A stretch of DNA of 22,096 nt, taken from positions 1 through 22,096 of the forward strand of contig JADNYV010000560.1 of assembly GCA_015501055.1 (NCBI GenBank). Direction: 5' to 3'. The notes under the pieces were generated by a model, which made no database searches, was not told where the DNA came from, and saw only the letters and a program-made list of their open reading frames with translations. The first letter of the stretch is position 1. Every line of letters starts with the position of its first letter. The stretch is from Mucidula mucida (lineage: Eukaryota; Basidiomycota; Agaricomycetes; Agaricales; Physalacriaceae). Below are positions 1 through 9,500 of the stretch, piece after piece. Made by a program: the position numbers and the translations under genes.

Positions 1-69
1 TCGACCATATCGATGTATGCTCTCTCGTCAAGGCACCTCGATAAATCATTGATTTACCTCATATCGGGT

Positions 70-103
70 GCGACCTGCTTCGATCGGCCGCGACCTGCAT
101 CGA
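70..103. repeat. Two imperfect copies of a 14-base unit, 20 bases apart
   Basis: The unit gcgacctgcWtcga occurs at 70-83 and 90-103 with one mismatch. The surrounding 1-172 stretch is rich in tcga and shows no coding frame I recognise. It may be a short degenerate tandem repeat; no function is suggested by the sequence. Confidence 0.4.
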
Positions 104-143
104 CCCTTTTTTCACTGGGGATCAGGATTCAAGTCTCCGAAGC

Positions 144-149
144 AAAAAA
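144..149 (-). terminator. RNA polymerase III T-run terminator of the tRNA
   Basis: Six consecutive T residues on the minus strand (six A on plus) lie 23 bases beyond the 3' end of the initiator tRNA. A run of four or more T on the coding strand is the usual Pol III stop signal, so this fits as its terminator. Confidence 0.8.
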
Positions 150-172
150 GCTCCGCCTTAACAGCCTCACAG

Positions 173-244
173 TAGCAGCAACTTGTTTCGATCAAGTGAC
201 CTCGGGGTTATGGGCCCCGCGCGCTGCCACTGCGCCATGCTGCT
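173..244 (-). tRNA. Initiator tRNA-Met (CAU anticodon), intron-less
   Basis: A complete 72-base cloverleaf can be folded by hand. The 7-bp acceptor stem AGCAGCA/TGCTGCT is perfect and has discriminator A. The D stem is GCGC/GCGC, and the anticodon stem CGGGG/CCCCG holds loop CCCATAA with anticodon CAT. The variable loop is AGGTC and the T stem is ACTTG/CAAGT with loop ATCGAAA. The A-type T loop (ATCG in place of TTCG), the A-U first pair and the G:C-rich anticodon stem are hallmarks of eukaryotic initiator rather than elongator tRNA-Met. There is no intron and CCA is not encoded, both normal in eukaryotes. It lies about 170 bp past the 3' end of the AIG1-like gene, on the same strand, and a T6 terminator follows. 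Confidence 0.96.
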
Positions 245-414
245 AGGTTTCATGCCATGGTTGACCACTCAGAAACTGACCTAGCAGGTTTCTCATGCGA
301 GGCGCGCTCTCGCGCCCACTTCAGATTACATTTGCATCAAAGGCACACATCGAAAAGCAGCTTTTTTCTCATTCGAGGCAATGTATACATCAGCAATCAG
401 GTACAATTCTATTT

Positions 415-1278
415 TCACGGATGAACAGCATTCAACGTCAAGAACGAACAGTACGCGAGCAGTGTCGCTCCCGCGTAGATCGTCAAGCGGACTTCGAATG
501 GGCTCAACGTCAAGAATGGATATGGGACTGCCAGCGAAGCAAGGTCATCAGCTCTATGATACTAGTGGAACGGGGAGGGAGAAAAGACGTACAAGAGCCA
601 TTAATATCACCACACAGCTCCGCCCACCACGCGTATATGAACGTCTGCAAGCACACGACTGGTGCAGCGTTGTCGGCCGATTTCGCGCCGAATTTTTCTT
701 CGAAGAACAGAAAGTCCAAAACGAGGACCAATCCCGGAAACGCGTGGATGGCGAGATCAACGGGGAGTGGGATCGTTGCGAGGGGTGGGCTGATTGCTGC
801 TGCGGCGGCAGTAGTGTTTGTGAGGACTTGGAGAGCTGGTGCGACGATGTCTTCTTTGAGGATGAGGGCGGGGAAGAAAGTTAAGAGTGTCCAGTAGATT
901 CCCGCAATTACGGCTTCGAGAGGCATGGCGGTCATAAGGAGAGCGCGCTTAGCGGACCGTAGACCTGGCGGATGTCAGACTGTAGTCGCCGAAAAGATAG
1001 AGAGAGCTGTTGACCTCGACTGGGGAACACGTCCGTTAGGAAACCGAGAATCGCAACACTAGTGGTGATCAAGAGCCTAATTCGCGTCTGGATCAGCAGC
1101 GCAACAAAGTGAGAAAAGGCATGTCTACGCACCCTAAGATGGTCAAATACTGGAAATGACCACCATATTGGTTCCGGATCCACGTATCCAGTGGACGATC
1201 GCTGAACAGCGTGTTCGCGATTCCATAGCCAAACACGCCCGCAGAGGCGGTGTGCAGGATAATCGACGCGACGTTCAT
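415..1278 (-). CDS. FAR-17a/AIG1-like integral membrane protein (4 exons, 228 aa)
   Basis: The exons are 1278-1133, 1076-1021, 964-593 and 527-415. The three introns of 56, 56 and 65 bp start GTGCGT, GTCGAG and GTACGT and end TAG, CAG and CAG, and all keep one frame to TGA at 415-417. The joined product is 228 aa, a normal length for the family, and shows about six hydrophobic segments. Recognisable family signatures in order are GGHFQYLT near residue 39, FLTDVFPS near 61, MPLEAVIAGIYWTLL near 81, LPVDLAIHAFPGL near 134, NGSFPYPFLT across the last junction, and TIYAGATLLAY near the end. Animal AIG1/ADTRP enzymes hydrolyse fatty-acid esters of hydroxy fatty acids with a Thr and a His. Thr46 and His141 sit where those residues are expected, so activity is plausible but inferred. 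The start ATG has A at -3 and a TATAAC at 1357-1352. No break is visible. Location is probably the ER or another endomembrane. Confidence 0.9.
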
Positions 1279-1865
1279 CGTTTTGGGTCGCCTGAGCAGG
1301 TCGTGGTCGAGGACAACGTTTGAAAGCTAAAAAGTTGGGGAACCGAACTTTGTTATACACCGGTGCCTAATCGGGGCGGCCGCCTACCCCAACGGTGTGA
1401 TCCGCGCTGCTCAGCCGGGGAACAAGTCGGAGCCGTGGGTGGTGGTCTAGAGCGGGATGTATCATGTCGGTGGGTCGAGGAGAGTCTAGAGAATCGCATG
1501 GCAGCTACTAGGTCAGACGACAGATTATTGTCCGATACTGAGGCGTGTCATTTGCAGTGATAAAAAGGAAGGATCGACTTGAATGTGAGATATTCCTCAA
1601 GTGGGGATTCCCGCTGCGATAGGACTCTGATGTTAAGACGTCTCGGAACCTGTCATATTCGACTGTTAGTGGGTACTGGCGGGACCGGGTCGTGGGAAAT
1701 ATCACTCAACTTGGCCATTGGCGGCTCCATTGTGACTGACACCACTGTCCAAAGCTCATTCACAGGCCGACTAGTTTGCGTACTGCGAGTCTATGCCACT
1801 TTCCCCTTGTCGTACGCCATTCGATGACCTATCTCATATTGGCAAGGCCGTTTGCAGTCACCAGT
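1279..1865. other. Intergenic region with no recognised gene
   Basis: These 587 bases separate the AIG1-like gene from the F-box relic that points away from it. The left part must contain the AIG1 promoter; a TATAAC lies about 75 bases upstream of that ATG on the minus strand. Short open frames occur but none resembles a known family or shows splice-linked continuity. A NotI-type GCGGCCGC sits near 1376. I see no RNA gene that can be supported. Confidence 0.5.
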
Positions 1866-2348
1866 ATGGCCTGTGGTTCAGATCTCCCCCCAGAGCTCAT
1901 CGCACTCTGCATTTTCTTCATCGGCGACTAACACAATGCCGAAACAAACCTCTGCCAGTGCTCCTTAGTCTGCCACGCGTGGCTTCCCCCCAGTCAGCGT
2001 CAACTTTTCCAGATATTTCGGATGCTCCCAATGGAAAAAGTCATCCCCTTTCGAGATCTTATTTTAGGCGCTCCACACATTGGTGCCTACGTTCGAGAGG
2101 TCTTTCTCTACCACAGAGTATCTCAAGAGGACCACGATAGAGCAATGAGCGACACATCAATGCTCGCGTGGTTCTCGCGTGAGTACCGCGTGTCGCGCAA
2201 GGAAGTCAGCCGGCATTTGCGGCATCCAGCGGTGGCGAAGCCGGTCGTCTGTGGCCAGCGCATATTTATGGAAACCCGGAGCATCACGCTTTTTTGGGAC
2301 GATGATCGGACCGCATATGGAAGGAGGACCTCTGGTACTACCCCCTGA
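1866..2348 (+). pseudogene. Decayed F-box-like protein gene, one in-frame stop
   Basis: From ATG at 1866 the frame reads DLPPELIALCIFF, then TAA at 1929-1931, and resumes in the same frame with LCQCSLVCHAWLPPSQRQLF, followed by APHIGAYVREVFL. The LPPELI...CSLVCxxWLP...LF pattern is the F-box seen in the many mushroom F-box/LRR-like proteins, which act as substrate adaptors of SCF ubiquitin ligases. The later P-H-I-x-x-Y-V-R-E motif is typical of the first repeat after the box. The frame runs on to a stop at 2346-2348, giving about 160 codons against the several hundred usual in the family. The gene is therefore both interrupted and truncated, unless a further exon follows that I cannot see. 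Confidence is high in the F-box resemblance and moderate in it being dead. Confidence 0.7.
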
Positions 2349-2459
2349 TTGCTTTTATATTTCCTAATCTATACTTATCTTATCTACTACCGATTCAAGA
2401 TCAACTTCCACCTTGGTTTCAGATGGCAGACCAAGGAGGAAGTACATCATCAACGATCA

Positions 2460-4289
2460 TTATTCTTCTGGTATCAGTAGCATTGCGTGTATAATATCTA
2501 TCTCCTCTGTACTGTCAGAGTCTGACCACTCTACCTCTCCATCTACTGCCTCTGGTCCTAGTCCATCATTGACGCCTCCTATGTAGCAGTCCTCTTTGTC
2601 TATCATCAAGGTTTCTTCCACTTGAATCTCACGCTGCACTTCCTCTACAAGCTTGTGATCCTCATCAAAGTTCTTGTTATATGCAGTAAGATTCCAACCC
2701 TCGACCACATGCATCATGTTCTCCACAAATATTATCAGCAGATCCATGTATATGTTCCAGACCGTATTGCGTGTTATTTCTGGGCGTCCCAACTGGCCAT
2801 AGTAATATTTGGCGGATTTGGCAAACTCTGGAGGAACGAGCTCAAACAACTTGTGATTGGGTGGAGCATACAGCCTCTTCGCTTCCTTTAAGCACTCCGC
2901 GTTGGGATCAATGTTGATCTACGGTTGACTGTAAGTTTTCTCAATAACACTGAGTTAATAAAAATCTTACTCGAAAGTCGTGAGCCCTGTACAGTTCCAG
3001 AACCTCTTCAATATTGTCTGGGGCACCACCTTGAGGGACAACTTTATGCTTCTGGTGGTGCTTCGCAGTTCGATTTACGCTTAATCGATATGCATCGAGT
3101 TCAGCCTGCATCCACAGAATAAAAATCCACTTGAATATATTACTGAATAGGTATTAGTGTGGTTCAACCGTCAAATATAATAAACCCACTATTGCAGTGG
3201 AATTTGTGGATCATAGCGAATATCCGGATTGCGCTGAGGAGACTCTAGAATGTCTTCAAATCCAGGAGTAAACCTCCGTTGAACATTTGACCAAACAATC
3301 TCTGGCTGCACATTTTTCTTCTTACGTCTCCAGCGGTGTTGTAGAGTGCCGAACAGATCTGGATCCATTGCTTGTCGAATATATGTATGTCCCTTTGCCA
3401 TGCAGAAGTTCTCCAAGCCCAAATCACTTTGAGTTACCATACAGATATCTATAAAACTTGTCAACGATTAGAAAACTACGAGATGTGCAATACTCACAAC
3501 CACCCTCTTGAACACATTCAAGATAATATAAAAAAATTAACCGAGGATTATTGTTCGTCCACCACACTTTCAACCACTTGATTTTCCCACTGAAGGGATC
3601 AACACAAACATGTAGTGCCAACCCAAACCGCTTCCACTTATCGTGCTGATCCGCACACCAGACATTGTTAACACCGGCAGCCCAGAACTTCTGCCGCTTA
3701 TACTTGCCTTTGCATCGTGCTCGAACTAGATCCAACTCATAATGCTTGCACCACTCCTCAATAACTTGTCTACGCAACAGCAAGTTAGTAATAGTACTTA
3801 TCTATATTGAAGAATTCTTACCTTGAGACCAGCAGCTGCTGCTCATCTCTGAGAAGACACTTAATCTCGCAAACCCCAGCTTTTGGATATTATTTGCAAA
3901 TTTGAACAATACTGTCAGATATCTCCTCCAGTCAATAATCTGTTATATTATTAATGGGATTGCTATAGCCTAATTCAAACTTACCAAGTTGTCATATGCG
4001 CTGCAGGCCTAGCTCCACCCGCATCACCCAAAATCAAGTCATTCTAAAAATATCTTGAGAAACCTCTAGAAACAAGTCTATATAAACACCTACCCCAGGC
4101 CATACCGCTTTGTATCAATATGTTTGAGCAACAGACGTTTAATAATGGCTTGATCTGTTAAACCTTGCGTGAAGTAGACACGAAGGGGCTCCGCAATGGA
4201 GTCCAATGGAGCTAAAAGCTATCTAAGTTTCTTGAGCAATTGTTACAGCAAGTGAACATACGATTTGGCTTATGTTGGCTACGTCCCAT
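2460..4289 (-). pseudogene. Integrase-core-domain (DDE-type) gene, 8 exons, nonsense-mutated in exons 3-4
   Basis: The exons are 4289-4262, 4211-4094, 4043-3985, 3939-3822, 3769-3498, 3448-3190, 3142-2971 and 2918-2460. All junctions are GT-AG and keep phase (1,485 bases, 494 residues). The N-terminus starts MGRSQHKPNPPLD and carries a helix-turn-helix-like stretch ending KHIDTKRYGLG. The core has WCADQHDKW, HVCVDPFSGKIKWLKVWW, TQSDLGLENF and KNVQPEIVWSNVQRRFTPGF. These match the basidiomycete integrase-core family related to retroviral-type integrases, with candidate catalytic Asp in ADQHD and QSD and a following Glu in LEN. The C-terminal part reads FELVPPEF...TRNTVW, then an acidic tail. 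In-frame stops lie at 4036-4034 (TGA), 3994-3992 (TGA), 3934-3932 (TGA) and 3892-3890 (TAA), all in exons 3 and 4. Exons 5-8 are clean. It is head-to-head with the long plus-strand pseudogene. The role was probably a transposase-like integrase; no terminal repeats were found. Confidence 0.85.
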
Positions 4290-4468
4290 GAGTAGAATAG
4301 AATATTGAACATGACACCAAGTATATTTGTCTTATATACCTGTTCTGCAACACTTCATCGGCCATTAGGTCTTCATTGCCAAGTCAGAGTAGGAGTAAAC
4401 CAGAATCCAAAGTACCAATAGGAAAAATACGTGTCGAATGCTATCAACACACAGCAAAGCATGAATAA

Positions 4469-4512
4469 GTTGTTCTTTTCATCATCCAATCCGGCGCTCT
4501 CAAGATAGCATC
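4469..4512 (+). pseudogene. 5' fragment of the split plus-strand gene, left of the element 1 insertion
   Basis: Codons from 4469 to the insertion point read on in frame, across one copy of the target duplication, into bases after 11014: FIIQSGALKIA before the element and SDPIWTAIHWLCERLTHV after it. This shows that element 1 landed inside coding sequence. A TAA sits directly upstream in the same frame (4466-4468), so either an exon starts here or this end is also decayed. The rest of the gene is at 11010-13952. The 180 bases between this fragment and the integrase-core start at 4289 contain nothing else I recognise. Confidence 0.55.
4508..4512. repeat. Left target-site duplication (gcatc) of element 1
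   Basis: The five bases gcatc directly precede the 5' LTR and are repeated directly after the 3' LTR at 11010-11014. A 5-bp duplication is standard for Ty3/gypsy integrases and proves that 4513-11009 is a single full-length insertion. Confidence 0.95.
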
Positions 4513-5042
4513 TGTTATGAATCACCATATTTTTAGATTTTCAATCTTATCATATCTTATCGGGGGGCTTGTCTTATCAACCAACAGACTGTTTCATTAT
4601 CTGTTTCATCACCAATCATACTCCCTTTCATTACCGAAGCCGTACTCATGTCGGACACACACCCAACACATGGATGACATCATACATGCCGATACCTCAT
4701 GGACTCCCTATTGTATACACACCACCAACACTCATAGCACACATGGTTGTTTCAGTATTATTACTTACATGCAGTCACCACTTGTATTTAATGGTTTCAC
4801 GGACTAGTAGCATACAACACTGGCTTAAGGGCATGGAGTTATCCCTAGCGGAAACATGTATGGACAAGGAGTCCCAAACACAGACTTACTAGTATATAAG
4901 CAGTAGCGTAGCATCATTGTACTTTAGTTCCGATCTCGTTTATACACCTGGCCTAGCCTAGTCTTACAAACGCAAACACTTTCTCCTTTAGTTCTTGCTG
5001 TGGTACCTGGTTTAGTCACGTGGCTACAGTCAGTCGCTAACA
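4513..5042 (+). repeat. 5' LTR of element 1
   Basis: It begins TGTTATGAATCACC and ends CAGTCGCTAACA, with the 3' LTR nearly identical. It contains the promoter TATATAA at 4893-4899 and the likely RNA start near 4926. Open frames inside it (for example 4517-4807) recur in every LTR copy but have no family resemblance and are not taken as genes. Confidence 0.97.
4893..4899 (+). promoter_or_regulatory. LTR core promoter, TATA box
   Basis: TATATAA lies 33 bases before 4926, the first base of the segment complementary to the primer-binding site. That is the normal TATA-to-start spacing, so transcription probably begins close to 4926, the U3/R boundary. The same box is kept in the 3' LTR and in the element 2 LTR. 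Confidence 0.75.
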
Positions 5043-5044
5043 AA

Positions 5045-5055
5045 AGATCAGAACT
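5045..5055 (+). promoter_or_regulatory. Putative self-priming primer-binding site
   Basis: Two bases after the 5' LTR, AGATCAGAACT is complementary to LTR bases 4926-4936 (AGTTCCGATCT) at 10 of 11 positions; the single exception is a C/A mismatch. Fungal Tf1 and the sushi group do not use a tRNA. They prime reverse transcription by folding back the first 11 bases of their own RNA onto such a site. Distance, length and position next to the predicted RNA start all fit. There is no tRNA-type TGG site here. The function is inferred. Confidence 0.7.
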
Positions 5056-5610
5056 ACTTTCTACCACCTACCACACATCCCTGATCGTCAATCAGCACTT
5101 CACTGTTTGATCATCGCACATTCCCCCATCTAATCCCAGCGCACGTCCGCATACATGTGTATTGGTCCCAGTAGCGCCGGCTAACAGTTAGAGATAACTG
5201 CCTTGGGTGCTGGAAGTAGCCGTTCTCACGAGAATGAACTTTTGGCAGTTGCACTTCAGTGGGCGCTGTTTACGGGTCAACCCCCATTCTCAGGAAAACT
5301 TTGGCTTACCTCACACCAGAGGGACGTCGGCTGGGCAATTGCAAACTTGTGACGAGCTCTTGGGCTCCGTAGATACGTAGTCAGTAGTCAGTAAAATAGC
5401 ATAGACAGTTACAATACCTACCTACTTTACTTACCTTACGATACACACCATCATTCCTTACCCTACCAAGTCCTGGATTCTATTTCAGATCTAGGCAACT
5501 CCTCCCTATTCATCCAAACCTCTATTCCCTCACCCGTTTCATCTAAATCCGCATCACCCATATCCCCACTATTACCCTTTCACTCTCCAATCTCATCACC
5601 CCAATTCACC
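5056..5610 (+). other. Leader (5' untranslated region) of element 1
   Basis: These 555 bases before the gag ATG hold no coding frame I recognise. Two small hairpins stand out. CAGTTA-GAGA-TAACTG at 5185-5200 has a perfect 6-bp stem and a GNRA-type loop, and TTCTC-AC-GAGAA lies at 5223-5234. Retroelement leaders often hold packaging or dimerisation structures, but that role is speculative here. The final 150 bases are pyrimidine-rich and A+C-rich up to the gag start. Element 2's leader lies outside the window, so no comparison is possible. Confidence 0.5.
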
Positions 5611-6539
5611 ATGTCCAATGAAGCATCCGAAACCACTCATCACGCACCCGCTCATCATGCCGATGTCAAAACCAAAGGCCGATCCCTTGTCAACAAGCCT
5701 TATGACTATGACGGGGACAAGGCCAAGTACAAGAGTTGGTGGCGATCAATGTTCACATACATCCGTGACAAGAAGAACAACCTCATATCTGACTCCGAAA
5801 GGATTGATGTCGTTCTCTCCTACATCTGAGGAGATCACATAGATGCATATGTCCAGAACTACATGGATCAGAACTTTGACGAGAAAGAAGAGGAATGGAC
5901 AGTCTCCTGGATGGAGTTCAAGGAGCATCTGAAGGACCGATTTGTGGACTCCAACCTCGTGCGAGATGCGCAAGACCAGATCAAGCGATTGCGCCAGGGG
6001 CAAGACACCGCTCAAGATTTCTTCCAGAAGTTCAAGGTTCTGCTCACCTAGGCGGAATACTCGAAGGATGACGCATATGTCGTACAACTTCTGAGACCAA
6101 TGTCAATGAGAAGATTATCAACCAGATCTATGGCAGCCGAGACAGGTTGCCGGTGAAATACAAGGATTGGAAGGCACAGATTATTCAGATTGATCAGTTG
6201 TGGAGAAGGCGGATGGCGAGCAAGAGGCCCGGCATGCAGTCCCGGCCCCAAGCTCCGCAGGCGGCTATATTGAGAGCCAATCCTATGAACCCACCCCCGA
6301 CGCCAATTACATGACAAGATGCCACTGACGTTACCTATGGAGGAGCCGGCAGGCCGATGGACATTGACAACGCATGTCAAAAGGGACTTTGCTTCAGCTG
6401 TGGCAAACACGGCCACATCAGCAGGTTTTGTCCGAAGAAGGATTGACCCCAGCAGATTCAGGGACTATGGACTGAAATGAATGACGAAGAGAAGAAGAAG
6501 TTGGCTGAAGAGTTAGGTTTTGCAAAGTTCCTGCAGTAG
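5611..6539 (+). pseudogene. gag: gag of element 1, broken
   Basis: ATG at 5611 follows CAATTCACC and opens a capsid-type Gag: a retrotransposon gag domain (NKPYDYDGDKAKYKSW...EWTVSWMEFKEHLKDRF...LRQGQDTAQDFFQKF) followed by a basic linker and a CCHC zinc knuckle, C-F-S-C-x4-H-x4-C, near 6389-6430. Gag would form the particle that packages the RNA. In-frame stops are TGA 5827, TAG 6049, TGA 6312 and TGA 6444, and one base is missing near 6092 compared with element 2. The natural gag stop is TAG at 6537-6539, just where the pol frame (-1) is already open. The 6049, 6312 and 6444 stops are also present in element 2; the 5827 position lies outside element 2's visible part. Most stops are one C-to-T change from Arg CGA or Gln CAG. 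Confidence 0.9.
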
Positions 6540-9500
6540 ACGCAGTCCTACCGGAGCAGTTGCCAAGGGAAGAATCGTTGATGCAGAATCTATTTACAGT
6601 ACTGTACTAAGGCATCTAAAATATCATCAATGATTTCACCACCAAAACCTGCGAAAGAAAGATACGAACCAAACACGCCTAAGTGGGTTGCACAAAGGCT
6701 AAGAGAGAACGAAGTGCCGAGAGCAGTGGGAATTTTGAGAGCATGGATGTCGGAGCAGAGAGAGAGAGAAGCAATGGAAGAGAAGGTGATGGCAATCAGA
6801 GCGTTGACAAAGGAAGCTGCGGTAGAAGTTGTAACGGAGTTAAAAAAGTCGAGGAAGTATATCCGGGGAACAAAGGGGCAGGACATGAAACTCCGAGTAA
6901 CCATAGAGAGCATGCACACAGGCTCTGAATGGGAAACAAGTGCCCTTCTCGACAGTGGAGCAACGGGTTCTTATGTCAATAAAGAATTCTTGAGAAGAAC
7001 GGACTCCCGATCAAGGAGTTACCGGTCAAGCTCCCTGTCTACAATGCGGATGGAACCCTAAACAAGGGAGGGGCAATCAAAGGTTTTGTGGAGGTACAAA
7101 TGAAGATTGGTGACCACGCCAAAAAGATCGAGTTGGCCGTCACCAATCTTGGCAAAACAAGTATCTTTTTGGGGTTAGACTGGCTACGATATCACAACCC
7201 CACGATCAACTGGACGGAATCCACGTTGACATTTGATCAATGCCCAGACCGCTGCGGCTATCTACCTGAGTATGACTTGCCAGAAGACGAAGGAGAAGAT
7301 GTAGAAGAGAAGCTGGAGGAGGGAGAGCGGTTGTTTTGGATGGACTGGGACAACTATCGCAAAAGCGGTGAAAAGCTGAGATCACGACAGCCTTCATCCG
7401 CTGCTGCACCTTACATTGAGGAATTCTCCGATGTATTTAGCAAGGCGGACTTTGACAAGCTACCGGAGCGAAGACCCTGGGATCACGCGATAGAACTCAC
7501 GCCTGGTTCCAAACCGGTTGACTGCAAGGTCTATCCCCTTAGTCCATCCAAGCAGAAGGCATTAGACGAGTTCTTGGTGGAAAACATACGCACGGGACGC
7601 ATACAGCCATCAATTTCACCTATGGCATCACCCTTCTTCTTTGTCAAGAAGAAGGACGGAAGCCTTCGGCCAGTACAGGATTATTGGAAGTTGAACGACA
7701 TGACAATCAAGAACCGATATCCCTTGCCGTTGATTCAGGAGCTTATGACAAGCTGAAGGGAGCAAAGTGTTTCACAAAGATGGATGCCAATGGGGTTACA
7801 ATAACATCCGGATCAAAGAAGGTGATGAGTGGAAAGCGGCGTTTAGAACAAACCGAGGCCTGTTCGAGCCCTCAGTTATGTTCTTTGGACTTACAAACTC
7901 GCCGGCAACATTCCAATCGTTCATGAATCACATTCTGAAGGAGCTGATTGATGAAGGACATATTATAGTTTACTTGGATGACATACTTATCTGTACGAAC
8001 ACGTTGGAAGAACATAGGCATATTGTACGACGAGTATTAGAAATATTACGAGTAAATAAGTTGTATTTAAAACCCAAGAAATGTAGTTTTGAGGCACATA
8101 CTGTAGATTACTTGGGAGTTATTGTTGGAGGAGGAGAAGTGAAGATGGATCCGGCAAAAGTGGCCGTAGTGAAGGAATGGAAGGAGCCGACGAAGAAGAA
8201 GGAAGTACAGTCATTCCTGGGCTTCTGCAACTTCTACCAACGTTTCATCCGGGGATTTGCGGGAGTAGCGAAGCCATTGACATCGCTAACCGGGAAGGGC
8301 GAGTGGGTTTGGGGCATGGAGCAGCACAAGGCGTTTGAGGAGTTGAAACGGAGGATGACGGAAGAACCCGTTCTGATCGTACCACGCAACGAGGCAAGTT
8401 TTGAGTCAAGGCGGACTCCTCAAACTATGCAAACGGGGCGGTTCTTTCCCAGTTTGTTGACGGAAAATGGAGACCAGTAGCCTTTCGGTCTCGCGCGCTG
8501 AACGAAGTGGAGCACAATTATGAGATCTACAACAAAGAGATGATGGCTATTATGGACTCGATTGACGACTGGCGGCAATATCTCCTAGGCGCTAAGGAGA
8601 CAGTGGAGGTTTTACCGATCATCAAAACCTTCAGTACTTCCAGAAGCCACAGAAGTTGAATCGGAGGCAGGCAGATGGGTTACGGAGTTGGCGGAATATG
8701 ACATACAGATGATTCACAAGCCGGGCAAGACGATGGGAAAAGCTGATGCCTTGTCAAGGATGACAGGCCTTGAGAAGGGGGAAAAAGATAACGAAAACAT
8801 TGTTTTGCTCAAGCCGGAGTTTTTTATTTCACAAATTCAATTCTCTTTACATACAGTAGATACACCGGAGGACGAATTACTTAACAAAATCAAACAAAGA
8901 AAAGGAAACAAAGACAGATACGTACAAAAAGCATTAGAAAACAAAGAAAAAGGATGGGAAGAGAAGGAAAATGGACTTATTATGTGGAAAGACGTATTTA
9001 CATACCAAAGGACAAAGAATTGCGGGGAAAAGTTATTGGAATGCATCACAAGCACAGCTTGCAGGGCATCCGGACAATACAAGACCCTCGAGCTGATCAC
9101 ATGTACCTATTGGTGGCCAGAATCAGCCGAGACGTCCGTGAATACGTAGAAGGGTGTCAAAAATGCCAGGTCACAAAGTCACATCGCACGAAGCCGGCTG
9201 CACCCTCCATCCTATAGACGTACCAAGCGAACCATGGGAGATAGTAGGGACGGACATGATTGGAGAGCTGCCGGAATCAGGAGGATACAACGCATCAGCA
9301 CGTTTGTGGACCATTTTACCAAGCGATTACGTATCATACCGACACACACCACTCTGACGTCAGAAGGCATGGCCCGCATTTACCGTGATCGCATTTTCCC
9401 CATACATGGGATGCCACGACAGATGATACATGATCACGGTCCACAATACTACTCGCGTTTCATGAAGGAGTTGTACCGGCTGTTGGGCATTGAAGGAAAC

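Noticed and set aside
295..897. Plus-strand open frames of 200 and 167 codons
   Set aside because: They lie antisense to the third and fourth exons of the AIG1-like gene, whose spliced frame carries clear family motifs; these frames show none.
932..1360. Single 142-codon minus-strand frame as a separate gene
   Set aside because: It is an out-of-frame read-through of the first intron-exon junctions of the AIG1-like gene; only its middle (FLTDVFPS) is real exon.
1570..1760. Possible small nucleolar RNA (a TGATGTTA-like box near 1628)
   Set aside because: No properly placed C, D and terminal-stem combination could be found; box-like words are expected by chance.
173..4513. tRNA-targeted integration as in yeast Ty3
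   Set aside because: The element 1 insertion is over 4 kb from the tRNA and the element carries a chromodomain, which points to histone-based targeting.
4517..4892. Open frames inside the LTRs (also 10485-10775 and 17125-17451)
   Set aside because: They recur because the LTR recurs, are low-complexity in composition and match nothing; the LTR sequence itself explains them.
5043..5060. tRNA-primed primer-binding site
   Set aside because: No TGG start and no 3' tRNA complement is seen; the fold-back complement at 5045-5055 explains the position better.
6495..6539. Canonical -1 slippery heptamer at the gag/pol junction
   Set aside because: Each in-frame heptamer was checked; none fits X XXY YYZ at both ribosomal sites.
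5611..6539. Stop codon reassignment to explain the shared TGA/TAG codons
   Set aside because: The AIG1-like, integrase-core and hAT genes use TGA and other stops as normal ends, so the code is standard here.
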